DNA from: Candidatus Methylomirabilota bacterium
GTDB taxonomy: Bacteria; Methylomirabilota; Methylomirabilia; Rokubacteriales; CSP1-6
Assembly (NCBI GenBank): GCA_035315345.1
Contig: DATFYA010000131.1
Span: 1 to 37,740, forward strand
Direction: 5' to 3'
DNA length: 37,740 nt
Translations under genes and position numbers: made by a program
Part shown: positions 17,704 to 25,686 of the stretch, piece after piece
How positions within the stretch are numbered: the stretch's first letter is position 1
Layout: every line of letters begins with the position of its first letter
The notes under the pieces: generated by a model
Seen by the model: the letters and a program-made list of their open reading frames with translations, nothing else
Database searches by the model: none
Told to the model about the DNA's origin: nothing

Positions 17704-17756
17704 CCCCCCGTCCAGCGGTCGGTGGACCGCCTGGTGTACGGGCAGGTGTCGGGGGG
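17704..17756 (+). promoter_or_regulatory. Nested stem-loop in probable operon leader
   Basis: CCCCCCG (17704-17710) pairs with CGGGGGG (17750-17756). Inside, GCGGTC (17715-17720) pairs with GACCGC (17725-17730) over a GGTG loop, and 3 further pairs extend it past a bulged base. The structure ends 27 nt before the Shine-Dalgarno sequence of the first operon gene. It could be a leader RNA fold that controls translation or RNA stability. It matches no riboswitch class recognised by eye. Confidence 0.45.
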
Positions 17757-17783
17757 ACGATCGGTGGAACCGCAACCCGAGCC

Positions 17784-17790
17784 GAGGAGG
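17784..17790 (+). promoter_or_regulatory. Shine-Dalgarno sequence fixing the first operon start
   Basis: GAGGAGG ends 8 nt before the GTG at 17799. The GTG gives a receiver protein beginning directly at its first beta strand, so upstream in-frame starts from 17685 are rejected. Confidence 0.7.
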
Positions 17791-17798
17791 TCGCTGGC

Positions 17799-18161
17799 GT
17801 GGGCAAGGTGATGGTGGTCGACGACGCCGTGTCGGAGTTGAAGCTGATCGAGGGCATTCTCAAGTCAGCCGGTCACCAGGTCGTGTCCTACGAGCACGGA
17901 GAACTGCTCGAGGAGAGGGTTGTCGAGGAGCGTCCCGACGTGCTGCTGCTGGACATCGTGATGCCAAAGCGCAACGGCTACGAGGTGCTCCGCGGCCTGC
18001 GTCGTGATCCCCGCACCAAGGACACTCCCGTCGTCTTCGTGAGCTCCAAGAACCAGGAGAGCGACCGGGTCTGGGGCCAGCGCCAGGGTGCCGCCGACTA
18101 CCTCGCGAAGCCGTTTACCGCCGATCAGCTCCTCGGCGTCGTCCGGCAGTTCGTGAAATAG
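17799..18161 (+). CDS. Single-domain response regulator, PilH/PilG-like
   Basis: A stand-alone CheY-like receiver of 120 residues. The phosphoacceptor is D52 (LLLDIVMP), the acidic pocket is D8-D9 (VVDDA), the conserved S/T position is VSSKNQ and the lysine is K104 (LAKPF). The segment SSKNQESDRVWGQRQGAADYL closely resembles the PilH/PilG receivers of type IV pilus Chp systems (family knowledge). It has no output domain, so it should act by protein contact or as a phosphate sink. It is first in the operon, with cheW starting 2 nt after its stop. The CheA at 21832 is the probable phosphodonor. Confidence 0.93.
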   Translation: MGKVMVVDDAVSELKLIEGILKSAGHQVVSYEHGELLEERVVEERPDVLLLDIVMPKRNGYEVLRGLRRDPRTKDTPVVFVSSKNQESDRVWGQRQGAADYLAKPFTADQLLGVVRQFVK

Positions 18162-18163
18162 CG

Positions 18164-18682
18164 GTGGACACTACCCCCGGCGTCGTCCCGACCTCCGCCT
18201 CCACCGAGGCCGCTCCCGCCCTGCGGGCCTGTCTGTTCTCACTGGGCGGGTACGCCTTCGCGGTGGACGTCCGGAGCGCACGCGAGGTGGCCGTGTTCGA
18301 CGAGATCACTCCGGTGCCGCGCGCCCGCCGGTGCCTGGTCGGCGTGTCCAACCTGCGAGGCGCCATCGTCCCGATCATCGACCTCCGGAGCGCGCTCGGT
18401 CTGGAGGAGGCCCCGCCCGGGCGCAGCGTGCGCACCCTCGTGGTGCGCGACGGCGCCCTGGTGGTGGCCGCGGTGGTGGACTCGGTCCTCGGGCTCGAGC
18501 CGTTCGACGCGGTCCTGCCGGCCGATACGCCGGCGGCCGCACGAGCCCGTGGCGCCTGCCCGTTCGCGACCGGCTGGATCAACTGGGCGGGCGAAGTCGT
18601 CCCGGTGCTCGACATCCCGGGGCTGCTCGCCGTGCTGCGGACCCCCGCGAGCGACGTCGCGCCCGCGCACGGGGTGGCATGA
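18164..18682 (+). CDS. CheW/PilI-like coupling protein
   Basis: A 172-residue CheW-domain protein that should bridge the chemoreceptor and CheA in signalling arrays. Visible features are the first beta strands (RACLFSLGGYAFAVDVRSAREV), VPRARRCLVGVSNLRGAIVPIIDLRSALGL, the classic CheW core, and a second subdomain ending INWAGEVVPVLDIPGLL. The N-terminal 20 residues are Ala/Pro/Thr-rich. It starts at a GTG 2 nt after the receiver gene, and its stop overlaps the next ATG (ATGA), so it is translated as part of the chemosensory operon. Confidence 0.92.
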   Translation: MDTTPGVVPTSASTEAAPALRACLFSLGGYAFAVDVRSAREVAVFDEITPVPRARRCLVGVSNLRGAIVPIIDLRSALGLEEAPPGRSVRTLVVRDGALVVAAVVDSVLGLEPFDAVLPADTPAAARARGACPFATGWINWAGEVVPVLDIPGLLAVLRTPASDVAPAHGVA

Positions 18683-19932
18683 AGCGGAGAGAGTTCCTCG
18701 GCCTGACCGCGGCCGCGCTCGCGAGCCGCGTGCTTCCCGGTGCCGCGCCGGCCGCGCCGGGTGCTCCGAACGAGATCCGCATCGGCATGAGCGCGGCGTT
18801 TCGCGGGACCGCCGCCGGGCTCGGGACCGAGCTGTATCGCGGAGCCCAGGCGTACTACAGCGAGATCAATGCGCGTGGCGGTGTGCTCGGCCGGCCCATC
18901 GCGGTGGTGGCGCTCGACGACAGCTACAACCCCGAGCCGTGCATCCGGAACACCATCCAGCTCCTCGACCGCGAGAAGGTATTCTTCCTGTCCAACTACG
19001 TGGGCACGCCGACGCTGACCCGCGCCCTGCCGGTGATCAAGCAGTACGCGGATCAGCAGGTCGTCCTGGTCGGCAACTTCACCGGCGCCCAGCCGCAGCG
19101 CGAGGCGCCCTACGTCGACCAGGTCTTCAACGTGCGGGCGTCGTACCGGCAGGAGATGCTGGCCCTCGTCGATCGGTTCTGGCAGGCGGGCGCGCGCCGC
19201 TTCGGCGTCTTCTACCAGATCGACGCCTACGGCCGCAGCGGCACCGATGCAGTGGCGCGAGGCCTCGCGGCGCGGAGCGCCAAGATCACCGCGGAGGCCA
19301 CCTACGTCCGGGGCGCCCGGTTCGACGACGACATGAGCGCAGCGGTGGGTGCCCTTCGCGAGGCCGGCTGCGACGTCGTCCTCTGCACCGGCGCCTATCA
19401 GGGCTGCGCCGCGTTCGTCCGATCCGCCCGCGACGCGGGCTTCGCGGTGCCGATCTCGAACGTATCCTTCGTGGGCTCCGACGCCATGCTCGCCCTGCTG
19501 ATCAAGCACGGGCGGGCGATGGGCCGCGACTATACCCGCGCGCTCATCAACTCGCAGGTGGTGCCGAGCTACGACGACTCGAGCCTGCCCGGTGTCGCCG
19601 AGTACCGGACCCTGATGGACAAGCACAATCCCGCGATGCCGGAGGCGATCCGGGACGGCGGCTACACCCCGCAGCGGCACAGCTTCATCAGCCTGGAGGG
19701 GTACATCAACGCGCGGGTGATCGTCGAAGGCCTGCGACGGATGGGGGCGAATGCGAGTCGGCCGGGGTTCCGCCAGGCGCTCGAGTCGCTGCGCGGGCTC
19801 GATCTCGGGATCGGCGCGCCGCTCACCTTCACGTCCGACCGTCATCAGGGCCTCGACAGCGTCTACTTCACGCGGGTGGACGGCGAGCGGTGGGTGCCGG
19901 TGGCGGACTGGTCGGCGGCGGTGAAGGCCTAG
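18679..19932 (+). CDS. LivK-type periplasmic substrate-binding protein with Tat-like signal
   Basis: A 417-residue type I periplasmic binding protein (Peripla_BP_6, branched-chain amino acid/amide family). The N-terminus MKRREFLGLTAAALASR has the twin-arginine pattern with an alanine-rich h-region, and a cleavage site is likely near GAAPAAPG. The mature part starts IRIGMSAAFRGTAAGLG, with GVLGRPIAVVALDDSYNP and NYVGTPTLTRALPV in the first lobe and FGVFYQIDAYGRSG at the hinge. It lies inside the chemosensory operon, with no permease or ATPase genes beside it. That suggests a sensory role, presenting a ligand to the receptor encoded next. The ligand is unknown. The open frame upstream of 18679 is a shadow of cheW. 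Confidence 0.9.
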   Translation: MKRREFLGLTAAALASRVLPGAAPAAPGAPNEIRIGMSAAFRGTAAGLGTELYRGAQAYYSEINARGGVLGRPIAVVALDDSYNPEPCIRNTIQLLDREKVFFLSNYVGTPTLTRALPVIKQYADQQVVLVGNFTGAQPQREAPYVDQVFNVRASYRQEMLALVDRFWQAGARRFGVFYQIDAYGRSGTDAVARGLAARSAKITAEATYVRGARFDDDMSAAVGALREAGCDVVLCTGAYQGCAAFVRSARDAGFAVPISNVSFVGSDAMLALLIKHGRAMGRDYTRALINSQVVPSYDDSSLPGVAEYRTLMDKHNPAMPEAIRDGGYTPQRHSFISLEGYINARVIVEGLRRMGANASRPGFRQALESLRGLDLGIGAPLTFTSDRHQGLDSVYFTRVDGERWVPVADWSAAVKA

Positions 19933-19960
19933 GTCTCCATGGACGGCGTGAAGCGGATGT

Positions 19961-19967
19961 GGAGGAG
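19961..19967 (+). promoter_or_regulatory. Shine-Dalgarno sequence choosing the receptor start
   Basis: GGAGGAG lies 7 nt before the ATG at 19975. Earlier in-frame ATGs at 19939 and 19957 lack such a site, so 19975 is the preferred start of the chemoreceptor. Confidence 0.7.
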
Positions 19968-19974
19968 ACACGCG

Positions 19975-21798
19975 ATGAGAAGGCGGAATGACGAGCCGGG
20001 TCGGGAGCGCCGCGCCGATGGGACGACCGCAAGCCGGGTAGGGCTCGGGCTGTTGGGCAAGATCACCGTGTTCCTGGTCGCGATCCTCGTCCCGCTCGCC
20101 GCGGTGAGCTGGACCCTCGCCTACCGATCGCTGCAGGACAACCTGACCCGGGAGTTCACCGACAAGGGCAGCGCCATCGCCAACAGCCTGGCCAGCTCGG
20201 GCGCCGACCTCATCGTGAATCGTGACGCCTCCACGGTCCAGGCCCAGGTGGACGAGTTCGCCAAGATCAACGGGGTCGCGTACGTGATGGTCTACGACGC
20301 GCAGTTCACCCTCGTCGCTCATACCTTTGCGCCGGTGGTACCGAAGGGGATCGTGGAGCGCAACGTGGTGCCGGGACAGTCGACGAAGCCCCAGGTCAAG
20401 GACATCACCTATGTGGACCCGCGCACCGGCCGCGAGCGCGAGATCATCGACATCGGCGTGCCCATGCTGGGCGGTCAGCTCGGCACGGTTCGCGTCGGCA
20501 TGGATCGCTCGATCATCACCACGGCCGCGGTGCAGAGCGGCAACTCGCTGCTGCTGACCTTCAGCGCCATCGCGGGGGTGGCGGTTCTGGCCGGCGTCAT
20601 CTTCGCCCGGCGGATCACCCGCCCGATGAGCGCGCTGATGAGCGGGGCGGAGCGCGTCGGCCGCGGCGACCTCTCCCAGCTGGTGCCGGTGACCTCGCGC
20701 GACGAGATCGGCCAGATGGCGGTCACGTTCAACGACAGCATCGTGCGGCTCCGGGCGCTCGTGCAGACCGAGGCCGATCGTGACGAGGAGCGCCGCAAGC
20801 GCGAGGATCTGCAGCAGAACATCATCAAGTTCCTCGACACCGCGGTCGAGATCGGCAAGGGCGACTTCACCCGGCGCGGCGAGGTGACGTGGGACGTGCT
20901 CGGGAACGTCGTCGACGCGATCAATCTGATGGTCGAGGAGATCGGCTCGCTGGTCGGTGACGTCAGGAAGACCGCGCTGCAGGTCGCGGCCGGCTCGCGG
21001 GACACCATCAAGATCACCGGGGACCTCGCCGAGGCGGCCCAGACGCAGTCGGCCGACGCCAACCGCGTGACCCAGTCGGTGACCGACGTGACGGTCTCGG
21101 TCCGGCAGGTGGCCGACAGCGCCGATCAGAGCGCGAAGGCCGCGCGTCAGGTGCTGCAGGCCGCGAGCAAGGGCGAGGAAGCGGTGCGCAACAGCCTGGC
21201 GAGCATGCAGCAGATCCGGGCCGAGGTGCAGACCATCTCCAAGAAGATCAAGTCGCTGGGCGACCGCTCGCTGGAGATCTCCGACATCGTGAACACCATT
21301 CAGGACATCGCGGCCCAGACGCATCTGCTCGCGCTGAACGCCTCGATCGAGGCGGCGGGAGCCGGCGAGGCCGGCCTGCGATTCTCGGTGGTGGCCGACG
21401 AGGTCCGGAAGCTGGCCGAGCGCGCCACCCAGGCCACCCGGGACATCGGGACGCTGATCAAGGGCGTCCAGGTCGAGACCCAGGAGGCGGTGGTGGCGAT
21501 GGAGTCGGGCACTCGCGAGGTCGAGTCGGGCTACGAGGTGAGCCTGAAGGCGGAGGAGGCCCTGCAGGAGATCGGAAAGATCTCCCAGGCCTCGTCGGAG
21601 CTGGCCGGCGAGATCTCCCAGGCATCACAGCAGCAGGTGCGCGGGTCGGAGGCGGTCGCGGGCGCGGTGCAGGCCATCGCGAGCGCGGCGACCAGGACCG
21701 AGCAGGGCGTGCTACAGAGCCGACGGAACGTCGAACAGCTGGCCAGGCTGGCCGAGGAGCTGACCGTCAAGCTCTCTCGTTTCAAGCTGGCCAGCTGA
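19975..21798 (+). CDS. Methyl-accepting chemotaxis protein, PilJ-like
   Basis: A 607-residue transmembrane chemoreceptor. An Arg-rich cytoplasmic N-terminus precedes TM1 (about 28-50). A periplasmic domain of about 138 residues with single-Cache-like character follows, then TM2 (about 189-210), HAMP (about 211-264), a second HAMP-like segment (about 285-335) and a long coiled-coil signalling domain. The hairpin tip (about 443-482) reads [24 protein letters not shown] then [14 protein letters not shown], with H450 where most receptors have Asn and Gly where the usual AARAGE has Arg. No CheR-tethering pentapeptide is present; it ends SRFKLAS. Its position after the binding-protein gene suggests that protein is its ligand carrier. 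Confidence 0.92.
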   Translation: MRRRNDEPGRERRADGTTASRVGLGLLGKITVFLVAILVPLAAVSWTLAYRSLQDNLTREFTDKGSAIANSLASSGADLIVNRDASTVQAQVDEFAKINGVAYVMVYDAQFTLVAHTFAPVVPKGIVERNVVPGQSTKPQVKDITYVDPRTGREREIIDIGVPMLGGQLGTVRVGMDRSIITTAAVQSGNSLLLTFSAIAGVAVLAGVIFARRITRPMSALMSGAERVGRGDLSQLVPVTSRDEIGQMAVTFNDSIVRLRALVQTEADRDEERRKREDLQQNIIKFLDTAVEIGKGDFTRRGEVTWDVLGNVVDAINLMVEEIGSLVGDVRKTALQVAAGSRDTIKITGDLAEAAQTQSADANRVTQSVTDVTVSVRQVADSADQSAKAARQVLQAASKGEEAVRNSLASMQQIRAEVQTISKKIKSLGDRSLEISDIVNTIQDIAAQTHLLALNASIEAAGAGEAGLRFSVVADEVRKLAERATQATRDIGTLIKGVQVETQEAVVAMESGTREVESGYEVSLKAEEALQEIGKISQASSELAGEISQASQQQVRGSEAVAGAVQAIASAATRTEQGVLQSRRNVEQLARLAEELTVKLSRFKLAS

Positions 21799-21831
21799 GG
21801 ATACGGCGAAGGAGCCAAGCGGACGGCCGAG

Positions 21832-24801
21832 ATGGCAGATCGACGCGAGCGTGAGCTGCTGCTGGGAATCTTCCTCATGGAGGCCTGGGATACTGCCGGG
21901 GCTCTCGAGGACGGACTCGGCCTGCTGACCGGCGCGGACGCGCCATCGCCCGAAGCTCTCTCGCCGCTGGCCGTGTTCGCTCATCGGCTCAAGGGCTCGG
22001 CCGCGCTTCACGGCTTCCCCGGAGTGGCCGATCTGGCCGCCGCGGCGGAGCGGCTCCTCGATCGCGTGCCCGCTGCAGACATTGACGAGCGCGCCCGCGC
22101 CGCCGCGTTCCTCGACGGCCTCGTGAGCGTGCTCAAGGAAGTGTTCGACGGGATCAGTGCGGTCGGTGTCGAAGATGGAGCGCGCATCGACGAGTTCAAG
22201 TCGCGCTATCCCGCGTTCCTCCTGTCGGCAGCGGCCAGCCCGTCATCGGTTGCCGCGCCGGCCCACGCCGGCACCGGGTCGACCGCGGCCGGTCCTTCAC
22301 CGGTGGCCGCCGATCTGAGCCGGTTCTTCATGGAGCGCGGCGAGGTCCTCGAGTATTTCCTGCCGGAGGCCACCGAGCACCTCGAGACGCTCACGACGTC
22401 GCTGCTCGCCCTCGAGGGTGGAGCCCGCGACGAGGCGACGCTCGCCACCATCTTCCGGGCCGCTCACACGCTGAAGGGTGCCGCCTACACGGTGGGCTGC
22501 GGCCCCATCGGGGACGCCACGCATCAGATCGAGGACCTGCTGGGGGCGGTCCGCGAGCGTCGCATCGCGGTGACTTCTGCGGTCACGGAAGCGGTGTTCG
22601 CGGGCACCAGCGCGATCAAGCGAGTGCTGCAGGCGGGCACGGCGATCTCGGAGGAGATCGCGCAGTCGCTCGAGCGGGCGACGCTCGGGCTCCGCGCGCT
22701 GCTCGCGTCGGAGGTCGCCCACGGGTCGCCGGCGTCTGCCATCGCGGAGGAACCCACCGCGCCCGCGGTGGTCTCCGAGGAAGCGCCCGGGGCCGCGTCG
22801 TCTCCGAAGCCATCGCCGGCCCTCGCGCCGGCGGCGGGGGCACTGCCCGGGTTCGTCCGCCCGGAGTTCCTGGCCCGGCTCGAAGCCCTGCCTCGCCCCG
22901 TTCCGCGGGCGGTCGGCGCTCCCAGCGGCCCGAGCATCCGAGTGGCGGTCGAGCGCCTCGACACTCTTCTCAACCTGGTCGGGGAGCTGATGATCGCGCG
23001 GAGCCGGCTCGATCGGCGGCTGGCTCAGCTGGACCAGGTGAACGAGTTGCTGCTCGCCAGCCGCTCGCGACTCGGACAGGTCGGGCGCGATTTCGAGTTC
23101 CGCCGGCACGTGCCGACCCGGTCGCTGCGGAAATCCGGGCCCGGGCGCGACCGAGCAGATGTCGGCGACCTGCGCGACCTCTCCGAGCTGTTCGCCGAGC
23201 TCGAGTTCGACCGCTACGACGACGTGAACGTCCTGGCCCGCAGCGTGACCGAGATGTCCGCGGATCTCGCCGAGGTCCAGAGCCAGCACGCCGCCCTCCT
23301 GCGGAGCATCCGAGACGACAGCGCCCAGGTCCAGCGGCTCACCGCGGCCCTTCGCAAGGAGATCACCCGCGCACGCATGGTGCCGATCGGCCGCCTGTTC
23401 ACGCGGGTGGCCCAGCAGGTCCGGGAGGCGGCGCGCGCCAGCGACAAGACGGTGGGCTTGATCGTCCGTGGGGAGTCGGCCGAGGTCGACAATGGCATCA
23501 TCGAGCAGATCGCCGACCCGCTGCTTCACCTGATCCAGAATGCGATCGGCCACGGGATCGAATCTCCCGCCGAACGGCAGCGCACGGGCAAGCCGCCCCA
23601 GGGTCAGCTCACACTGTCGGCCTCGCAGGAGGGCGGCTTCGTCCTCGTGGTCGTGGAGGACGACGGCCGCGGCATCGACACCGAGCTGGTGCGGCGCCGC
23701 GCGGTCGAACGAGGACTACTGCCCCCTGCCGAAGCCGCGGCCTTGGCCGATCGGGATGCCCTGAACCTGATCTTCGTTCCCGGTTTCAGCACCGCCGCAT
23801 CGGTGACGCGCACGTCCGGACGCGGCGTCGGGCTGGACGTGGTACGCACGAACGTGAGCCGGCTCAACGGCGAGATCCACGTCGAAACCGAGCCGGGCCG
23901 CCTGACCCGGTTCGTGCTCAAGCTGCCCCTCACGGTGGCCATCGCCGACGCGCTCATGGTGCGCTGCGGGTCCGAGCTGTTCGCGTTCCCGCTCACCGCG
24001 GTGAGCGCGATGCGGCCGGTGGACCCGACCGAGATCGTGAGCGAGGGCGGGCGGGAGTCCGTGCGCTTCGAGGATCAGATGCTCGAGCTGATCCGACTCG
24101 ACCGGACCCTCGGCATTCCCGGCTCCCCCTCTACCGCCCGACTTCCGGTGGTCGTGCTCCGGGGCGGTGGTCGGCCGTTCGGCGTCGTGGTGGACGAGCT
24201 ACTCGGCAAGGAGGAGATCGTCATCAAAAGCCTGGGCGCGTTCCTGGAGGGCGTCGGGCCGTTCTCGGGAGCCACGATCTCCGGTGAGGGCCGTGTCATA
24301 CTCCTCCTGGATCCGACGCTGCTCCGCGAGGCCGCCGCGGACGGGCCCGCCGGGTTGCCCGCGGAGCCGGTGCGCGCAATCGAGCCACGCGAGGAAGGTC
24401 CGCGAGTCATGCTCGTGGACGACTCGGTGAGTATCCGGAAGTTCGTCGGACAGATGCTGGAGAAGGGCGGCTTCCGGGTCGTCACCGCGGTGGATGGCCA
24501 GGATGCGCTTCAGCAGCTGGTGGATCAGAGCGTCGACGTGATCGTGACCGATCTCGAGATGCCTCGGGTCAATGGCTACGCGCTGATCGAGGATCTGAAG
24601 CGGCGGGCCGCCACCCGCGAAGTGCCGGTCATCGTGTTGACCACGCGAGCGGGCGACAAGCACGTGAGGCTGGCCCAGCGTCTGGGTGTGCGTCACTATG
24701 TGGCCAAGCCGGTGGACGAGCAGAGCTTCGTCCAGCTGGTGCGATCGGCCGTCACGACCGCCGAGCCGGCCTTCGCCGGCGCCCGCGAGGGCAAGGAGTA
24801 G
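21832..24801 (+). CDS. Hybrid CheA-type histidine kinase, ChpA/PilL-like
   Basis: A 989-residue cytoplasmic kinase. Two Hpt domains carry phospho-histidines H51 (HRLKGSAALHG) and H212 (HTLKGAAYTVG). After a Pro/Ala linker (about 300-365) comes the dimerisation region (LDTLLNLVGELMIARSRL), with the ELEFDRYDDVNVLARSV segment typical of Chp kinases. The ATPase domain has the N box HLIQNAIGHGIES, G1 VEDDGRGID and G2 GRGVGLDVVRTNV. A CheW-like domain and a C-terminal receiver (about 857-975, phosphoacceptor D907 in VTDLEMP) follow. The architecture is Hpt-Hpt-kinase-CheW-REC. It should phosphorylate the operon receivers. Confidence 0.94.
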   Translation: MADRRERELLLGIFLMEAWDTAGALEDGLGLLTGADAPSPEALSPLAVFAHRLKGSAALHGFPGVADLAAAAERLLDRVPAADIDERARAAAFLDGLVSVLKEVFDGISAVGVEDGARIDEFKSRYPAFLLSAAASPSSVAAPAHAGTGSTAAGPSPVAADLSRFFMERGEVLEYFLPEATEHLETLTTSLLALEGGARDEATLATIFRAAHTLKGAAYTVGCGPIGDATHQIEDLLGAVRERRIAVTSAVTEAVFAGTSAIKRVLQAGTAISEEIAQSLERATLGLRALLASEVAHGSPASAIAEEPTAPAVVSEEAPGAASSPKPSPALAPAAGALPGFVRPEFLARLEALPRPVPRAVGAPSGPSIRVAVERLDTLLNLVGELMIARSRLDRRLAQLDQVNELLLASRSRLGQVGRDFEFRRHVPTRSLRKSGPGRDRADVGDLRDLSELFAELEFDRYDDVNVLARSVTEMSADLAEVQSQHAALLRSIRDDSAQVQRLTAALRKEITRARMVPIGRLFTRVAQQVREAARASDKTVGLIVRGESAEVDNGIIEQIADPLLHLIQNAIGHGIESPAERQRTGKPPQGQLTLSASQEGGFVLVVVEDDGRGIDTELVRRRAVERGLLPPAEAAALADRDALNLIFVPGFSTAASVTRTSGRGVGLDVVRTNVSRLNGEIHVETEPGRLTRFVLKLPLTVAIADALMVRCGSELFAFPLTAVSAMRPVDPTEIVSEGGRESVRFEDQMLELIRLDRTLGIPGSPSTARLPVVVLRGGGRPFGVVVDELLGKEEIVIKSLGAFLEGVGPFSGATISGEGRVILLLDPTLLREAAADGPAGLPAEPVRAIEPREEGPRVMLVDDSVSIRKFVGQMLEKGGFRVVTAVDGQDALQQLVDQSVDVIVTDLEMPRVNGYALIEDLKRRAATREVPVIVLTTRAGDKHVRLAQRLGVRHYVAKPVDEQSFVQLVRSAVTTAEPAFAGAREGKE

Positions 24802-24804
24802 TCG

Positions 24805-25683
24805 GTGGCCAACGCCAAGGTGCTGGTGGTGGACGCCAACCAGGACAGCCGGGCCGCGCTCGCCCACGCGCTGACCGAGTCCGGCTACGAGGCGGCGGTG
24901 GCGACCAGCGGCTCGTTCGCGCTCACCATGCTCGAGTGGGAGCAGCCGGACCTGATCGTCAGCTACGCCAAGGTGCAGGACATGGACGGCTACGAGCTGT
25001 TCACCATGGTGCGTCGCGATCCGGCCACCAAGGACACGCCGTTCCTGCTGCTCGCCGGTCGAGATCGGCCCATCGCTCTCGCCGCCACCGAAGCCGGCGT
25101 CGACATGACGGTGACCGGCGATTTCACGCTGGCGACCGTCATGCAGCGGATCAGGGAGCTACTCGGCGACGCCCCGCCCACCGTGGCGCCGGTGGCGATC
25201 CCGGCCAAGGGCCCGGCCAAGATGCCGGCCCGGACTCCGGCGGCCCCCCCGGCGCCGCCTCCGGTGAGCCGAGCGCCCGAGCCGAGCCGGAGCAGCTTCC
25301 AGGGCTCACTCGGCGTGATGGACCTGACCGAGCTCACCCAGGTCATCTCGCTGGGCGTCAAGACCGGCGAGCTCCACCTCTCCCTCTCCGGCGGCGAGGG
25401 ATGCATCATCTTCGAGTCGGGGCGGGTGATCCACGCCGAGTTCTCCGGCCGCAGCGGCGAGCCGGCCTTCGCGGCCATGGTGGCGGCCTCCCAGCGGGAA
25501 GGGGAGGCGCGCTTCTGCTTCAACCGGGCCGAGCGGGAAGCGCTGGCCGGGCGGCCTCGGACCATCTCCCGCACGGTGGAACAGCTGCTGCTCAGCGTGG
25601 CGCAGGAAATCGACGAGACTACTCAGGGGCCAGACGTCCGCCAGCAGGCGGCCGCGTCCCACGGATCCCGGAGGGACGGATAG
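24805..25683 (+). CDS. Degenerate receiver fused to DUF4388 (PatA-like) domain
   Basis: A 292-residue protein. Residues 1-120 have a CheY-like fold pattern (KVLVVDANQDSR, GYEAAVATSGSFAL), but the acceptor position is Tyr, Y54 in DLIVSYAKVQDMDGY, where family members have Asp. The second acid of the pocket is Ala (D10-A11), and the KP lysine motif is missing. It is therefore a pseudo-receiver. A Pro/Ala/Lys linker (about 125-170) joins it to a DUF4388 domain (about 172-280; SFQGSLGVMDLTELTQVISLG, GCIIFESGRVIHAEF). DUF4388 occurs in many PatA-like regulators. It starts at a GTG behind AAGGAG, 3 nt after cheA. It is probably a protein-protein adaptor. Confidence 0.85.
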   Translation: MANAKVLVVDANQDSRAALAHALTESGYEAAVATSGSFALTMLEWEQPDLIVSYAKVQDMDGYELFTMVRRDPATKDTPFLLLAGRDRPIALAATEAGVDMTVTGDFTLATVMQRIRELLGDAPPTVAPVAIPAKGPAKMPARTPAAPPAPPPVSRAPEPSRSSFQGSLGVMDLTELTQVISLGVKTGELHLSLSGGEGCIIFESGRVIHAEFSGRSGEPAFAAMVAASQREGEARFCFNRAEREALAGRPRTISRTVEQLLLSVAQEIDETTQGPDVRQQAAASHGSRRDG

Positions 25684-25686
25684 GTC

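Larger units (their letters stand above)
17324..17798. other. 475-nt divergent intergenic region with repeated motifs
   Basis: No gene or tRNA was recognised here. The region separates trxA (-) from the chemosensory operon (+). It contains CTGACAG twice (17464-17470 and 17528-17534), GCCGACGGT twice (17470-17478 and 17505-17513) with a related GCCGACG at 17549-17555, and TGACAGTC/GACTGTCA inverted arms (17529-17536 and 17561-17568). It also holds a strong nested hairpin near the operon start (17704-17756). On the - strand a TATGCT at 17401-17396 could be a -10 element for trxA, but no convincing -35 accompanies it. No clear promoter could be assigned to the + strand by eye. Confidence 0.6.

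Noticed and set aside
17324-17798. Search for a tRNA or small RNA gene in the largest gap
   Set aside because: No cloverleaf, TTC-containing T-loop or CCA-adjacent acceptor stem could be found by eye.
18115-21324. 1069-residue open reading frame on the - strand
   Set aside because: It lies opposite cheW, the binding protein and the receptor, which all have clear homology. Its His/Arg/Asp-rich composition is the mirror of G/C third-position bias.
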